Assembly: GCF_001571385.1 (NCBI RefSeq)
Contig: NZ_BCNW01000001.1
Span: 1,116,001 to 1,180,000 of the forward strand
DNA: 64,000 bases
From: Methanofollis ethanolicus
GTDB taxonomy: Archaea > Halobacteriota > Methanomicrobia > Methanomicrobiales > Methanofollaceae
Reading direction: 5' to 3'
The translations under genes and the position numbers were made by a program. Shown one piece after another: positions 41,740 to 50,723 of the stretch (position 1 is the first letter of the stretch; the number at the start of each line of letters is the position of its first letter). The notes beneath the pieces were generated by a model. That model was not told the DNA's origin. It saw only the letters and a program-made list of their open reading frames with translations, and searched no databases.

Positions 41740-43169
41740 TCAGGAAGGTCCTCCTCCTTCTGTTCCTCCTCACGGCCGTCCAGACCTGCAGCGCCGGGGA
41801 GGTCGTCCTCACCGTGGCGGAGAGCGAGTACACCTTCCAGGTCGGTACCCCGGCCGGGATCGAGGTGTCGGCCGCGAACACCGCCGGCACGGAGACGAGG
41901 GGCACCCTCACCGTGGCGCTCAGGCCGGAGGGGAGCACGACGGGACGGACGCAGGTACGGGGTGTCGTCCTCAATCCTGGCACGACCGCCGTCCCGGTGG
42001 CCCTCGGCACCTTCGACACCCCGGCGACCTGCAGTCTTGAGGTTACCTTCGCCTCCGCAGACGGGAAGGCCGCAGCCCTCAGGGGGATCACCATCCACTT
42101 TGTCGAGGAGGTGGAACAGGTCGAGGAGAAAGAGACCGGTGGGCCTGTCAGTTCTGTACCAGAAAATGCCGGAGAGACAGGGGAGCGGTCGCCGCCCCCG
42201 GGCAGGGGCGGCACGACCGACCGTGAGATCCAGGCCGGGCAGGCGGCACAGGACGCGGCCGCTCTCAAGGAAGTGCTCCAGAGTGAGACAGGTCTGAAGA
42301 AGAAGGCAGAAAACGATCTTCTTGCACGAGCAGAGGCCGACACCCTGGTCAGGGACTTCTACCGCCTGCTCAAGGCAGAGGGTTTTGCACAGGCCGGCCG
42401 GTCTGCAGATCCAGACTCCGGCGCCTTCGCCCTCGCCTACAGGCGCGGGGGAGATGAGGCGGCTGTCAGGGGAGTGATGGAGGAGACGCTCGCCTATGCT
42501 GTCCTTGAGACCGGCGCACCCCTCAGGGTGCCTGCAGTGCTCGAAGAAAACGCAACATTCGAGGACTATGCGGCCACCCTCACCACCGAAGGACTCTCCA
42601 GAGGGCGGACAGTCATCAATACAACCCAAGAACAGAGTACCATAACCCTGGCGTGGGGGGAGGCGGCGGCCTGGATCAATGCCACCGTCGTCGGCGGGGA
42701 GGTGACAGAGGTGGCCCTCCACAGGCACCTGAACTGGTTGCCCCTTGCCGCCCTGATGGCGACCCTCGTCGCCGTGCTGGCGGCGGCCCTGCGGGCAGGC
42801 GGGCCGTCCGAGGGCTCAGGGCAGGGAGAGGAGGAAGAGAAACAGGACACAGCCTCCCCCTCACCGACCGCCATCCTTGCGCGGGCGCGTGAGGAGTTCA
42901 GGAAGGGGGAGACAACCCTCGCATACCGGGGTGCAGCCCGGGCGCTCAGGGTGCATATCTCGCAGAGCCACGGCAGGGGGACCGAAATCACCGACGAGGA
43001 GGCACTGGTCCTCCTTGCAGGAGACGATGCGGCGGCACCGTGGGTGCGCGACGCCCTGCAGGTCTGTAGCAGAGTCGCCTTCGCGGGGCGGTTCCCGTCT
43101 GATGAGGAGTTTATCCGTATCACAGAAAAGATCGGGCGGCATCTCGGTGGCCGCGAGGAGTTTAAATGA
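41736..43169 (+). CDS. Membrane protein with exported N-terminal part, BatD-like position
   Basis: 477 residues from GTG 41736, which overlaps the VWA stop as GTGA. The signal peptide is KVLLLLFLLTAVQTCSA. A beta-rich extracellular part (~20-120) is followed by an acidic, Pro-rich linker and a transglutaminase-like-length mixed region. One membrane helix is at ~345-365 (WLPLAALMATLVAVLAAAL), then a cytoplasmic helical domain. Position and topology match BatD-like subunits of MoxR/VWA operons, but sequence similarity to BatD is not evident to me. Confidence 0.65.
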   Translation: MIRKVLLLLFLLTAVQTCSAGEVVLTVAESEYTFQVGTPAGIEVSAANTAGTETRGTLTVALRPEGSTTGRTQVRGVVLNPGTTAVPVALGTFDTPATCSLEVTFASADGKAAALRGITIHFVEEVEQVEEKETGGPVSSVPENAGETGERSPPPGRGGTTDREIQAGQAAQDAAALKEVLQSETGLKKKAENDLLARAEADTLVRDFYRLLKAEGFAQAGRSADPDSGAFALAYRRGGDEAAVRGVMEETLAYAVLETGAPLRVPAVLEENATFEDYAATLTTEGLSRGRTVINTTQEQSTITLAWGEAAAWINATVVGGEVTEVALHRHLNWLPLAALMATLVAVLAAALRAGGPSEGSGQGEEEEKQDTASPSPTAILARAREEFRKGETTLAYRGAARALRVHISQSHGRGTEITDEEALVLLAGDDAAAPWVRDALQVCSRVAFAGRFPSDEEFIRITEKIGRHLGGREEFK

Positions 43170-43284
43170 TCTATTTAACCCGGGCGTGGCGGCCTCCAGC
43201 CGCACGTCGTATCTTCCCCCTTTTCAGGACCAATTCCGCAGGTTTTTATCCGAGCAACAGCGAAAACGAGTACAGGAGATTTCT

Positions 43285-43989
43285 ATGACAGTCTATGTTG
43301 CAATGGACGACACCGACAACCTCGAGTCACGCGGGACCGGGCGGCTTGCACGGGCCGTCGCCGCCGCCCTCGCGGAGACCTATACCGTGTACGGTGTCAC
43401 CCGCCACCAGCTCTTCTTCAATGAAGCGATCCCCTACACCTCCCACAACTCCTGTGCGGTCGTCCACCTCCCCGGGGAAGGGAAGGCCAACATCCCGGAG
43501 ATCTTCGAGACGACAAAGGAGATCATGCTCGGAGACTTCGTCGAGGGAAGCGACCCCGGCCTTGCGGTCGCCGCGGCAGAACAGATCTCTCCTGCCCTCG
43601 TCGCCTTTGGCAAGGACGCAAAATGTACCGTGCTTACCCAGGAGAAAGCGCGGACACTCTCCCGCAACCTCGGCATCAGGCTCGAAGGGCTCGGCGGCAC
43701 AGAGGACGGCGTGATCGGGTCTATGGCCGGGATCGGACTTGCCTCCACAGGGAACGACGGGAGGTTCCTCCAGATTGGTCGGGTCAGGGAGATCACAGGC
43801 CCCGCAGAGGTCGACACTCTTCTCGGCGCCGGCATCGATATGATCTGCACCCTTGACGGCAGACCGGTCGACGGCGGAACAATCTGGTGCAAAGAGGGCA
43901 AGTCTGTCAAACCCTGTCCGATCGGTGGCAGGGCCGTCCTCTACGTCGAAGAGAAGGACGGGCAACTCTGGGGAGTAAAGAGAGACTGA
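43285..43989 (+). CDS. Short TiaS-like protein (tRNA-Ile2 agmatinylcytidine synthase paralogue)
   Basis: 234 residues with ACAGGAGATTTCT before the ATG and a TATA-like TTTTTATCC ~45 nt upstream. The N-terminal VAMDDTDNLESRGTGRLAR matches the start motif of TiaS-type proteins, which use ATP to attach agmatine to tRNA. Full-length TiaS is about 420 residues with OB-fold and zinc domains; this protein has only the N-terminal region and a C-terminal end PCPIGGRAVLYVEEKDG. It is likely a paralogue with another role. One base separates it from the next gene, placing it at the head of the ECF operon. Confidence 0.7.
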   Translation: MTVYVAMDDTDNLESRGTGRLARAVAAALAETYTVYGVTRHQLFFNEAIPYTSHNSCAVVHLPGEGKANIPEIFETTKEIMLGDFVEGSDPGLAVAAAEQISPALVAFGKDAKCTVLTQEKARTLSRNLGIRLEGLGGTEDGVIGSMAGIGLASTGNDGRFLQIGRVREITGPAEVDTLLGAGIDMICTLDGRPVDGGTIWCKEGKSVKPCPIGGRAVLYVEEKDGQLWGVKRD

Positions 43990-43990
43990 C

Positions 43991-44788
43991 ATGGAGTTCC
44001 GGACGCGCGTCATCGCCGGTTTCGCCGTTCTGGCCGTGATCGCTGTCCTTGCGGTGGCAGTCCAGATCATGGCGGAGTCCCTCTGCATGACCGATGACGA
44101 GACACCGCTCCCGATCATCTCGTCAGAGATGACCTTCACGCGGTCCGACTTCCTGTACGGCCCCGCGGAATACAGGCCGTACGCCCATCCCCTCTCCCTG
44201 AACACCCTGACAGGCGACCCCGATGGCCAGTGGTACCTCATGTACGTCATGCTGAACGAAACACCGCAGGGGGGCAACCCCTTCCTCTTCAAAGTACAGT
44301 CTGTCGCCGTCGACTACGAGTTCACCGACCTTGCCGGCACGGCCGCCGTCTCCGTCTACGGGGCGCGGCCCTTCGGTGGGGCGGCATGGACGAACAGGCA
44401 GGACGGTTATGGCTCATGCGGGTATTTTGTCCAGGGCACGGCCGACGTGGGCGAGGACATGCCCTGGACAGTCCCCCTCAAGGCTGGCAACCCGGCTATG
44501 GTCCGCCTCTCCAACACCCACGGCCTCGGCCCCGACGAGATCCCGACAGGCACCGTTACCTTCGTGTTCGAGCGGGACGGGAGCGGGCTTGACGCTCTCC
44601 ATATCACGACCGACCCGGCCCAGAGGAAGGGCGGAGTCACGCGCGACGCCCCCGAGACCGGGCGGTTCTACCTCACACACACGGGCGGGAGCGCCGTCGG
44701 GTCGGTCTACCTCCTCATCGCGGTGGACCGCCCCCAGCCCGACACTTTCTCCCTGAAACTCACGACACAGTACGCGGAGGTGGCATGA
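43991..44788 (+). CDS. Exported protein with surface module in swapped B-A order, upstream of ECF S component
   Basis: 265 residues. An N-terminal membrane helix or signal (VIAGFAVLAVIAVLAVAVQI) is followed first by the B half of the surface module (SDFLYGPAEYRP, YLMYVMLNETPQGGNPFLF, AVDYEFTDLAGTAAVSVYG, AAWTNRQDGYGSCGYFVQG) and then by the A half (VTFVFERDGSGLDALHITTD, GRFYLTHTGGSAVGSVYLLI). All other copies in this window have A before B, so this is a circular permutation. It overlaps the S-component start by ATGA. A ligand-capturing partner of the transporter is the simplest inference. Confidence 0.75.
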   Translation: MEFRTRVIAGFAVLAVIAVLAVAVQIMAESLCMTDDETPLPIISSEMTFTRSDFLYGPAEYRPYAHPLSLNTLTGDPDGQWYLMYVMLNETPQGGNPFLFKVQSVAVDYEFTDLAGTAAVSVYGARPFGGAAWTNRQDGYGSCGYFVQGTADVGEDMPWTVPLKAGNPAMVRLSNTHGLGPDEIPTGTVTFVFERDGSGLDALHITTDPAQRKGGVTRDAPETGRFYLTHTGGSAVGSVYLLIAVDRPQPDTFSLKLTTQYAEVA

Positions 44789-45333
44789 TGGCGGTGAAAG
44801 ATCCCTACTTTTCCCTGTATGAGACTGCCCTCCTTTCCCTCTGCGGGGCGTTTGTCTTCGTCGCGAAGACCATGGTCAAGATCCCCCTCCACGTGCCGGG
44901 CCACTCCGGGATCTTCATCGCGATCCCTTTCATCATCGGTGCCGGGCTCGTCAAAAAGCCCGGGGCCGCCACCTATATCGGGCTGATCTCAGGTCTCCTA
45001 TTCTCCTTCTTCGGCCTTGAACCTCTCCACCTCTTCGATGTCTTCAAGTACGTGGCAATGGGCCTCGTCGTCGACGCCGTCTCCGTTCTCTTCGCCTTCC
45101 GCATGGAAAACCCGGCCGTCGGCTTCATCGCCGGGGCGGCCGGCAACATCGCGAAGATGGCGGTGAACTACAGCGTCCACATTCTCCTCGGTGTCCCGGC
45201 CACCTTCATCATCCTCGGCATCGGCATCTCTTCGGTGACCTTTCTGATCTGCGGCGGGATCGGTGGGGCGATCGGCGCTCTTGTCATCGGCCGCCTCCTC
45301 AGGGCCGGAGTGATCGGAGGCCATGGTACCTGA
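44785..45333 (+). CDS. ECF transporter S component (substrate-binding membrane subunit)
   Basis: 182 residues, about six hydrophobic segments, the normal size for ECF S components. The N-terminus has ETALLSLCGAFVFVAKTMVK, and the first loop IPLHVPGHSGIFIAIPFIIG. A helix pattern with Ala/Gly (FIAGAAGNIAKMAVNYS) is typical of the surface that contacts the T subunit. The substrate cannot be read from sequence; candidates are a vitamin, corrinoid precursor or metal. Translationally coupled at both ends. Confidence 0.8.
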   Translation: MMAVKDPYFSLYETALLSLCGAFVFVAKTMVKIPLHVPGHSGIFIAIPFIIGAGLVKKPGAATYIGLISGLLFSFFGLEPLHLFDVFKYVAMGLVVDAVSVLFAFRMENPAVGFIAGAAGNIAKMAVNYSVHILLGVPATFIILGIGISSVTFLICGGIGGAIGALVIGRLLRAGVIGGHGT

Positions 45334-46759
45334 CGCGATCCTCATCGAGGGACTCTCGGTCTCCTATCCGCCCGACAGGTCGGGGCAGGAGAGGCGAGCA
45401 CTCAAGGGCGTCTCCTTTGCCGTCAGGGAGGGGGAGTTCGTCCTCCTTGCCGGCCCCTCGGGATCGGGCAAGTCCACATTGCTGCGGTGCATCAACGGCC
45501 TCATTCCCCACTCGCACCGGGGGACGGCAGAGGGCCGGGTCGTCGTCCGCGGCCACGAGGTGAGGGACTGTCAGGTCTGCCGCCTTGCCCTTGAGGTCGG
45601 GACAGTTTTCCAGGACCCCGACCACCAGCTCTTCACCACCAGTGTCGAGGCCGAACTCGCCTTCGGGCTCGAACAGATCGGCCTCTCCCACCTGGAGATG
45701 GAGGCACGGATCAGTCATGCGGCCGGGACGATGGGGATCGACTATCTCCTGAAGAGGGATGTGGACGCCCTCTCCTGGGGGGAGAAACAGCGGGTGGCGA
45801 TCGCGGCGGTCCTTGCGATGGAGCCCTCCGTTCTCCTCCTCGACGAGCCCACATCAGGGCTCGACGTCGACGCCTCCCGGAGGCTTGTTGCAGTCCTCTC
45901 CCACCTGAACAGGGAGAGGAGCCTGACCATCGTCGTCGCGGAGCACCGCACCGCCCCCTTCCTGCAAGTCTGCACGCGTGTCGTCGGCATCAGGGACGGG
46001 ACGGTCGTATCCGACGGCCCTCCCGTGGCATCTGCCGGACCCCTACCTGAGGCATTTTCGGCCGTCACCGCACCCGGCACCGGAAACCTCCTCCTCGCTT
46101 TCGAAGGAGTGACCTATACCTACCCGGGCCAGGACCACCCGGCCCTCGACAGCGTGACCTTCGGGGTCGGTGCCGGCGAGATCGTCCTCCTCACCGGGCC
46201 GAACGGCTCGGGGAAGAGCACTCTCCTGCGGCATGCGAACGGGCTTCTCCGACCGGACCGGGGGAAGGTTATCGTGAACGGTCGGGAGACGGTTTCCCTC
46301 ACCGTGGCCGCGGCCGCCCGCTCAATCGGGCTCCTTGCCCAGCACGCCGACACGCAACTCTTCGCGGAGACGGTCAGGGACGAGATCGCCTTTGCACCTG
46401 AAAACCTTGGATATGCCCCGGAAAAAACCGGCCTCTGCGTGCAAAGGGCGCTGAAGATACTCGGCCTTGAGAGGATAGGCACGGACACGCCCCCTCTCAA
46501 CCTCTCGGTGGGGGAGAAGCAGCGCGTCGCCATCGCGAGCATCCTTGCCATGGACACGCCCGTCCTCGTCCTGGACGAACCGACGCTCGGCCTCGACCCT
46601 GCACGCAAGACCGAACTTGCCGCCCTGCTGAGAGACCGCACCGGCGCCGGGTGTGCCGTCCTCGTCGCCACCCATGACCCGGAGTTCGCCGCGTTCTGTG
46701 GCGGCCGGAGGGTCGCTCTCAGGGGGGGACGGATCGTGGCGGAGGGAGACGAAGGATGA
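45323..46759 (+). CDS. Fused ECF transporter ATPase (EcfA-EcfA')
   Basis: 478 residues with two complete ABC ATPases in tandem. First: Walker A GPSGSGKST, signature LSWGEKQRVAIA, Walker B VLLLDEPTSGLD. Second: GPNGSGKST, LSVGEKQRVAIA, VLVLDEPTLGLD. Energises vitamin or metal uptake with the S and T subunits. The ribosome binding site GATCGGAGG sits inside the end of the S gene, which it overlaps by 11 nt. Confidence 0.95.
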   Translation: MVPDAILIEGLSVSYPPDRSGQERRALKGVSFAVREGEFVLLAGPSGSGKSTLLRCINGLIPHSHRGTAEGRVVVRGHEVRDCQVCRLALEVGTVFQDPDHQLFTTSVEAELAFGLEQIGLSHLEMEARISHAAGTMGIDYLLKRDVDALSWGEKQRVAIAAVLAMEPSVLLLDEPTSGLDVDASRRLVAVLSHLNRERSLTIVVAEHRTAPFLQVCTRVVGIRDGTVVSDGPPVASAGPLPEAFSAVTAPGTGNLLLAFEGVTYTYPGQDHPALDSVTFGVGAGEIVLLTGPNGSGKSTLLRHANGLLRPDRGKVIVNGRETVSLTVAAAARSIGLLAQHADTQLFAETVRDEIAFAPENLGYAPEKTGLCVQRALKILGLERIGTDTPPLNLSVGEKQRVAIASILAMDTPVLVLDEPTLGLDPARKTELAALLRDRTGAGCAVLVATHDPEFAAFCGGRRVALRGGRIVAEGDEG

Positions 46760-47535
46760 CAAAAAAAGGCGTCTATTTCGTGCCGGGGAACACCTGGCTC
46801 CACCGCCTCGACCCGGCGACAAAGACCGCGGCCCTGGTCATCGTCAGTGCGACTGCTCTCCTCACCGAAGAGCCCCTGCCCGTCTTCGCCCTCTGTGCAG
46901 GTGTCGCCCTCATCGCTACACTCTCCCACCTATTCAGACCATTTGTACGGTCGCTACGCTTTCTGACGCCCCTCTTTCTTTTCGTCCTGATCATCGACGC
47001 CTTCTTCCCCCGCGCCGTCTCCGGCGCTGTCTACGTCACCACCGGTATCGGACCCCTCCAGCTCATCCTCTCTGAAGGCGGCATCCTTTTCGCCCTTGCA
47101 ATGGGACTCCGCCTCCTTGCCATCGGCGGCTACTCTTTCCTCTTCATCATGACGACGCCCTTCTCAGAATTTGTCGGGAGCATGCGTTCTCTCGGCCTCC
47201 CGAACACCCTCGCCTTCTCCCTGGGCTATGCGCTCCGCTCCATCTCGGCTCTCACCGCAGACGTCGCCGGGATCATGGACGCCCAGAGGTCGCGGGGCCT
47301 TGAATTCGACAGGGGAAATCTGCTGGAAAATAGGCACAAGATCCTGGCGCTATTTGTCCCGGCGACGGTCTTGGTCCTTTCACGGGCGCGGCAGGTCTCG
47401 GAGGCGATGGAGTGCCGGGGATTCGGCTGCACAGACCACCCGACGCGGTACGGCAAGAGGAGCGTCACACCGGAGGACGCATACCTGATTCTGCTCGTTC
47501 TCGCCTGCGCTGCCCTTGCGGCCGCTCTCTCATAA
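46756..47535 (+). CDS. ECF transporter T component (EcfT/CbiQ-like)
   Basis: 259 residues, ATGA overlap with the ATPase gene. Starts WLHRLDPATKTAALVI, a hallmark of CbiQ/EcfT, with about five membrane helices and two cytoplasmic coupling helices: IMDAQRSRGLEFD and AMECRGFG, the paired Ala/Cys-Arg-Gly motifs that bind the ATPases. The gene ends at 47535 and overlaps the 3' end of the convergent nitrogenase-like gene by 6 nt. Confidence 0.93.
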   Translation: MTKKGVYFVPGNTWLHRLDPATKTAALVIVSATALLTEEPLPVFALCAGVALIATLSHLFRPFVRSLRFLTPLFLFVLIIDAFFPRAVSGAVYVTTGIGPLQLILSEGGILFALAMGLRLLAIGGYSFLFIMTTPFSEFVGSMRSLGLPNTLAFSLGYALRSISALTADVAGIMDAQRSRGLEFDRGNLLENRHKILALFVPATVLVLSRARQVSEAMECRGFGCTDHPTRYGKRSVTPEDAYLILLVLACAALAAALS

Positions 47536-48636
47536 CCTTTTCGTCTCCTGGCAGGCATTGAGGACGTCGTCCATCAGGGAGAGCGAGCCCTCGATCCCGG
47601 CAAGGGTGCGGGCCCGCAGGCGGACCCGGCCGCGCTGCGGGAAGGTGATCCCCACGTAGGGGACATCAGGGGCGACCGCATGCTCGAAGGACGACCCCAG
47701 GATCAGGCCGGGCTCGGTCTCCAGGATCATGTCCCTGATCGCGTTGAGGGAGGTGACCGCGCCCTCTCCGTTCCGCGGGGCACGGACGACGACCTCGGCG
47801 TCGAGATAACGGACGAGGGCGTCGGAGACGAAGGTGGCGTATGCCGCCTCCCCGAAGACGGCGACAGTCGGGGGGTCAGAGCGGGAGAGGAACTTGTCTG
47901 AGGCGCGGCCGATCCTCTCCTCCGCGGCGTCGGCTTCGTCGAGCACGGCCCCGACATCGAGGCCGCGGAGATCGGCGAGTCTCTCGAAGGCCGTCTCTGT
48001 CGCGGGGATGCCGAGGAGGGATCCGGCAGGTGTCCCGATACCGGACGCAAGGCCCGGGTTGGTCTGGAGGACGGCCGCACCGCATCGGCGGAGACTGTTG
48101 AGAGGGCCCGCGGCGATGGCAGCGGCGACGGTCCCCCCGGCCGCGCCGACCAGTCTTTCGGCCTCCAGCATGTTCCCCCGCCAGAAGGGGTCGATCGGGT
48201 TCAGGCCGTCGATGGTGACGCCGGTTTCGCCGGGATCGACGGTCGGGGCAAGAGCGGAGATCGCCCGCCTGTACCCCTCCTCCATGCCGCCGGTAAAACC
48301 CGGACTGTCGACGACAAACGCCTCTATCCCCTCAAGGGCCTTTCCGATGTCCTCCCCCATCACGGCAGGGACGCAGCTCTGGACCACCGCCACTGGTCTG
48401 CCCGTACCCGCGATCTCGCCGACCACCCGGCGCAGGCGCTCCTCCGCCCCGAAGATCACCTCCTCCTCCACGATGAGGGTGGCATGGATGGGCGTCTGGA
48501 GAAGAGAGGCCGGATAAAAGTAACAGCCCGAAGAGCCGTGGATCACCACGTCAAGGCCGGAAAAGCCGGAAAGGCAGGACGCGGCGCCGCACATTGCGCA
48601 GGGCCAGACCGGGTTTGAGCAGAGACGTTCAGGCAT
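47530..48636 (-). CDS. Nitrogenase component 1-like subunit (second, NifK/E-type position)
   Basis: 368 residues from ATG 48636, which overlaps the preceding stop by 8 nt; a longer in-frame ATG at 48711 would run through the neighbouring gene. P-cluster-type cysteines: an N-terminal Cys patch (NPVWPCAMCGAASCLSGF), VVIHGSSGCYFY and VVQSCVPAVMGEDI. About 120-150 residues shorter than NifD/NifK and comparable to CfbD. No FeMo-cofactor His/Cys ligands are recognisable. With the next two genes it should form a two-component reductase. Related known enzymes are CfbCD (coenzyme F430), BchNB/ChlNB and methylthio-alkane reductase; no group can be assigned by eye. Confidence 0.85.
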   Translation of the reverse strand: MPERLCSNPVWPCAMCGAASCLSGFSGLDVVIHGSSGCYFYPASLLQTPIHATLIVEEEVIFGAEERLRRVVGEIAGTGRPVAVVQSCVPAVMGEDIGKALEGIEAFVVDSPGFTGGMEEGYRRAISALAPTVDPGETGVTIDGLNPIDPFWRGNMLEAERLVGAAGGTVAAAIAAGPLNSLRRCGAAVLQTNPGLASGIGTPAGSLLGIPATETAFERLADLRGLDVGAVLDEADAAEERIGRASDKFLSRSDPPTVAVFGEAAYATFVSDALVRYLDAEVVVRAPRNGEGAVTSLNAIRDMILETEPGLILGSSFEHAVAPDVPYVGITFPQRGRVRLRARTLAGIEGSLSLMDDVLNACQETKRL

Positions 48637-49672
48637 GGATCTGCCTCCTCCAGCGGTGGAGCAGTCGCCTGACCCCGGCCGTCCCGACAGGCGGACTGTA
48701 CGGGAGGGCAAGGCCGGCGCCGCCGGTGTCGGCCTTCAGGTCGAGCGCCTCCATAACCCGGCGCACAGGTGCATATTCCACGGCATGAAGGGTCATGGGG
48801 CCAGGGGAGAAGGCCGCCCCCCGCATGTCTGCAAAGGAGGCGAGCATCTCCTGCTGCCTCTCCTCCTCCGCGGCGACGGCGTCGTCCGACGGCATGCCGA
48901 GGGCCGACCCTGCTTCCTTCAGGAAGCTGATGCTCCCCTCCATCCCGATGGGAAATGACGAGATGTACGGGGTGCCGAAACGCTTCTTCAGTGCCTCGCC
49001 GACAGGGGCGAGGGCAGGTTCCCTGAGGATGTTCAGCCGCCCGGCCCCGATTTTCGCGAGGTCGGCGAACCTGACCTCTCGCACAAAGCGCAGGCCGACA
49101 TCGACACCAAGGGCAGCAAGGAGTCTTTCGACCTCCCTGTAATTCTCCTCGACCTCGAACTCCAGGTTCTTCTCCCCGATGATCGTCACCGTCTCTGTCT
49201 CGGCAGGCACCGGGTCCGCCGCACCGGCAAGGGCCGTCAGGGCCGCATGCAGCCCGTCCGTAAAGACACCGCCGAGGAAACCGGCCGTCGGCACAGGGAC
49301 GACAGGCACGCCGAAGTCGGTGGCACAGACAGAGGCGACATCGTCTCCGATCGTCCCGGCGATGCAGGTCGTGAGGACAAAGACCGCAGCCGCCCCGCCG
49401 TCGACAACCCGCCTGACCGTCCTCTCCAGCGCCTCCTCGCCGCCGAAGATGATATCGCGCTCGCCCAGGTCGGTGGAGACCACTGACGGGAGGCGCAGAC
49501 AGCCCTGGTCGGCCATGACGGCATGGAGGAGAGAAAAATTGTGGTGGGCGCACCCGGCAGGACCGTGCACGACGGTGACGGCGTCCTCTACCTGTGTGGT
49601 GACCGAGAGAGCGCCTGTGAGGGTGCAGCCCTCATACCGGCGTGAACTGGAGGGCGAGGTCTTCAAGTTCAT
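48629..49672 (-). CDS. Nitrogenase component 1-like subunit (first, NifD-type position)
   Basis: 347 residues from ATG 49672; a TTG at 49681 is in frame. Three cysteines at the expected spacing: [10 protein letters not shown] (~16), [14 protein letters not shown] (~41) and [13 protein letters not shown] (~102). [18 protein letters not shown] is typical of nitrogenase-like component 1. It differs clearly from the second subunit, so a heteromer rather than the CfbD homodimer is expected. It overlaps the NifH-like gene by 41 nt and the next gene by 8 nt, consistent with translational coupling. Confidence 0.85.
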   Translation of the reverse strand: MNLKTSPSSSRRYEGCTLTGALSVTTQVEDAVTVVHGPAGCAHHNFSLLHAVMADQGCLRLPSVVSTDLGERDIIFGGEEALERTVRRVVDGGAAAVFVLTTCIAGTIGDDVASVCATDFGVPVVPVPTAGFLGGVFTDGLHAALTALAGAADPVPAETETVTIIGEKNLEFEVEENYREVERLLAALGVDVGLRFVREVRFADLAKIGAGRLNILREPALAPVGEALKKRFGTPYISSFPIGMEGSISFLKEAGSALGMPSDDAVAAEEERQQEMLASFADMRGAAFSPGPMTLHAVEYAPVRRVMEALDLKADTGGAGLALPYSPPVGTAGVRRLLHRWRRQIHA

Positions 49673-50450
49673 CCATCTCAAGGGGTGTCGGTATCGAACT
49701 CCGGGTGTTTGCTGTCACCTGTGCGGCAAGACTCCGGTAGACGGCGGCCTGCTCCGATGCAGGGGCATACTCCATCACCGTCTGCCTGTGGATCTCGGCA
49801 AGCTGCACGGTCCGGGACCGCGGGATATAGGCGACCATCTCGGAGTTGATCCGCCGGGCAAACTCGCGGACAAGTTCCTCCTCGCCCTCGGTGTTCTTCG
49901 CGTTGCAGATGACCCCGGCGAGGCTGCACGAACTCCGCGACCTCTGGGAAAGCCGTGCGATCGCCTTGGCGATGTTGTTGGCGGCGTACAGGGCCATCAG
50001 TTCCCCGGACGTGACAAGATAGACCTCCTGCGCATATCCCTCCCGCATCGGCATCGCAAACCCGCCGCAGACGACGTCACCCAGGACGTCATAGACGATC
50101 ACGTCACCTTTCAGGGCCCCGAGACGTTCGAGGAGCTGGAAGGTGGCGATGATCCCCCGGCCAGCACAGCCGATGCCGGGCTCGGGGCCGCCGGCCTCGA
50201 CGCACCTGACACCCGCATACCCGGTAAAGACCACCTCGTCGGTGGTGATCTCGCCTTCGCCCCGTTCCCTGACAAGGTCGAGGACGGTCGGTATCCATGC
50301 CCCGTGCATCAACATCCTGGTAGAATCGTGCTTCGGGTCACAGCCGATCTGCAGGACGTCAAGGCCGACCTCTCCGAGAGCCGCTGAGAGGTTTGCCGAC
50401 GTGGTGGATTTGCCGATCCCTCCCTTGCCGTACAGGGCGATCTGTTTCAT
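49632..50450 (-). CDS. NifH-like Fe protein (nitrogenase-type reductase component)
   Basis: 272 residues from ATG 50450 ([16 protein letters not shown], the canonical NifH/BchL beginning); ATG 50471 adds seven residues. P-loop GKGGIGKST; switch [11 protein letters not shown]; the two [4Fe-4S] ligands in [13 protein letters not shown] and [13 protein letters not shown]. Transfers electrons ATP-dependently to the component 1-like pair. First gene of the nitrogenase-like operon. TATATA lies just upstream at 50474-50481, which would put transcription start at or near ATG 50450 (possibly leaderless). No nifB, nifE or nifN-like maturation genes are present in the window. Confidence 0.93.
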   Translation of the reverse strand: MKQIALYGKGGIGKSTTSANLSAALGEVGLDVLQIGCDPKHDSTRMLMHGAWIPTVLDLVRERGEGEITTDEVVFTGYAGVRCVEAGGPEPGIGCAGRGIIATFQLLERLGALKGDVIVYDVLGDVVCGGFAMPMREGYAQEVYLVTSGELMALYAANNIAKAIARLSQRSRSSCSLAGVICNAKNTEGEEELVREFARRINSEMVAYIPRSRTVQLAEIHRQTVMEYAPASEQAAVYRSLAAQVTANTRSSIPTPLEMDELEDLALQFTPV

Positions 50451-50652
50451 CCCTCTTTCATGGGCCTGCATCAGATATATAGTGCGTTGGTTTTAATACA
50501 AATTGCCTGAGGTTGTCCGGGACACGGTCAGACTTCCTGAGGTCATCCCAGAACACTCGTTCATTCCTCTTATCTCTGCATGGGGAATCGGGAGAAAATC
50601 CCCTGTTCTGATCGATGCCCTTCTCGACTCCTTGCAGTCGTCACTCGAAAAT

Positions 50653-50719
50653 AGGATTGGCCCCGGGAAGAGAGAACGGAGATCCAGAGGGGGGAGACTG
50701 CCCTCCACCCCCGATCCTG
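50653..50719 (+). repeat. Dispersed ~67-nt intergenic repeat, copy 1
   Basis: AGGATTGGCCCCGGGAAGAG and the following ~45 nt align with 53449-53513 in the same orientation at roughly three matches in four bases (AGGATTGG, GGGAAGAG, GAAC, ATCCAGAGG, CC.CC, ATCCT). It lies beyond the trkH stop. No coding potential seen. Confidence 0.5.
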
Positions 50720-50723
50720 ACAC

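Noticed and set aside
47530-50450. True nitrogenase (N2 fixation) operon
   Set aside because: Component 1-like proteins are too short, no nifB, nifE, nifN or PII-type nifI genes are present, and FeMo-cofactor ligands are not recognisable.
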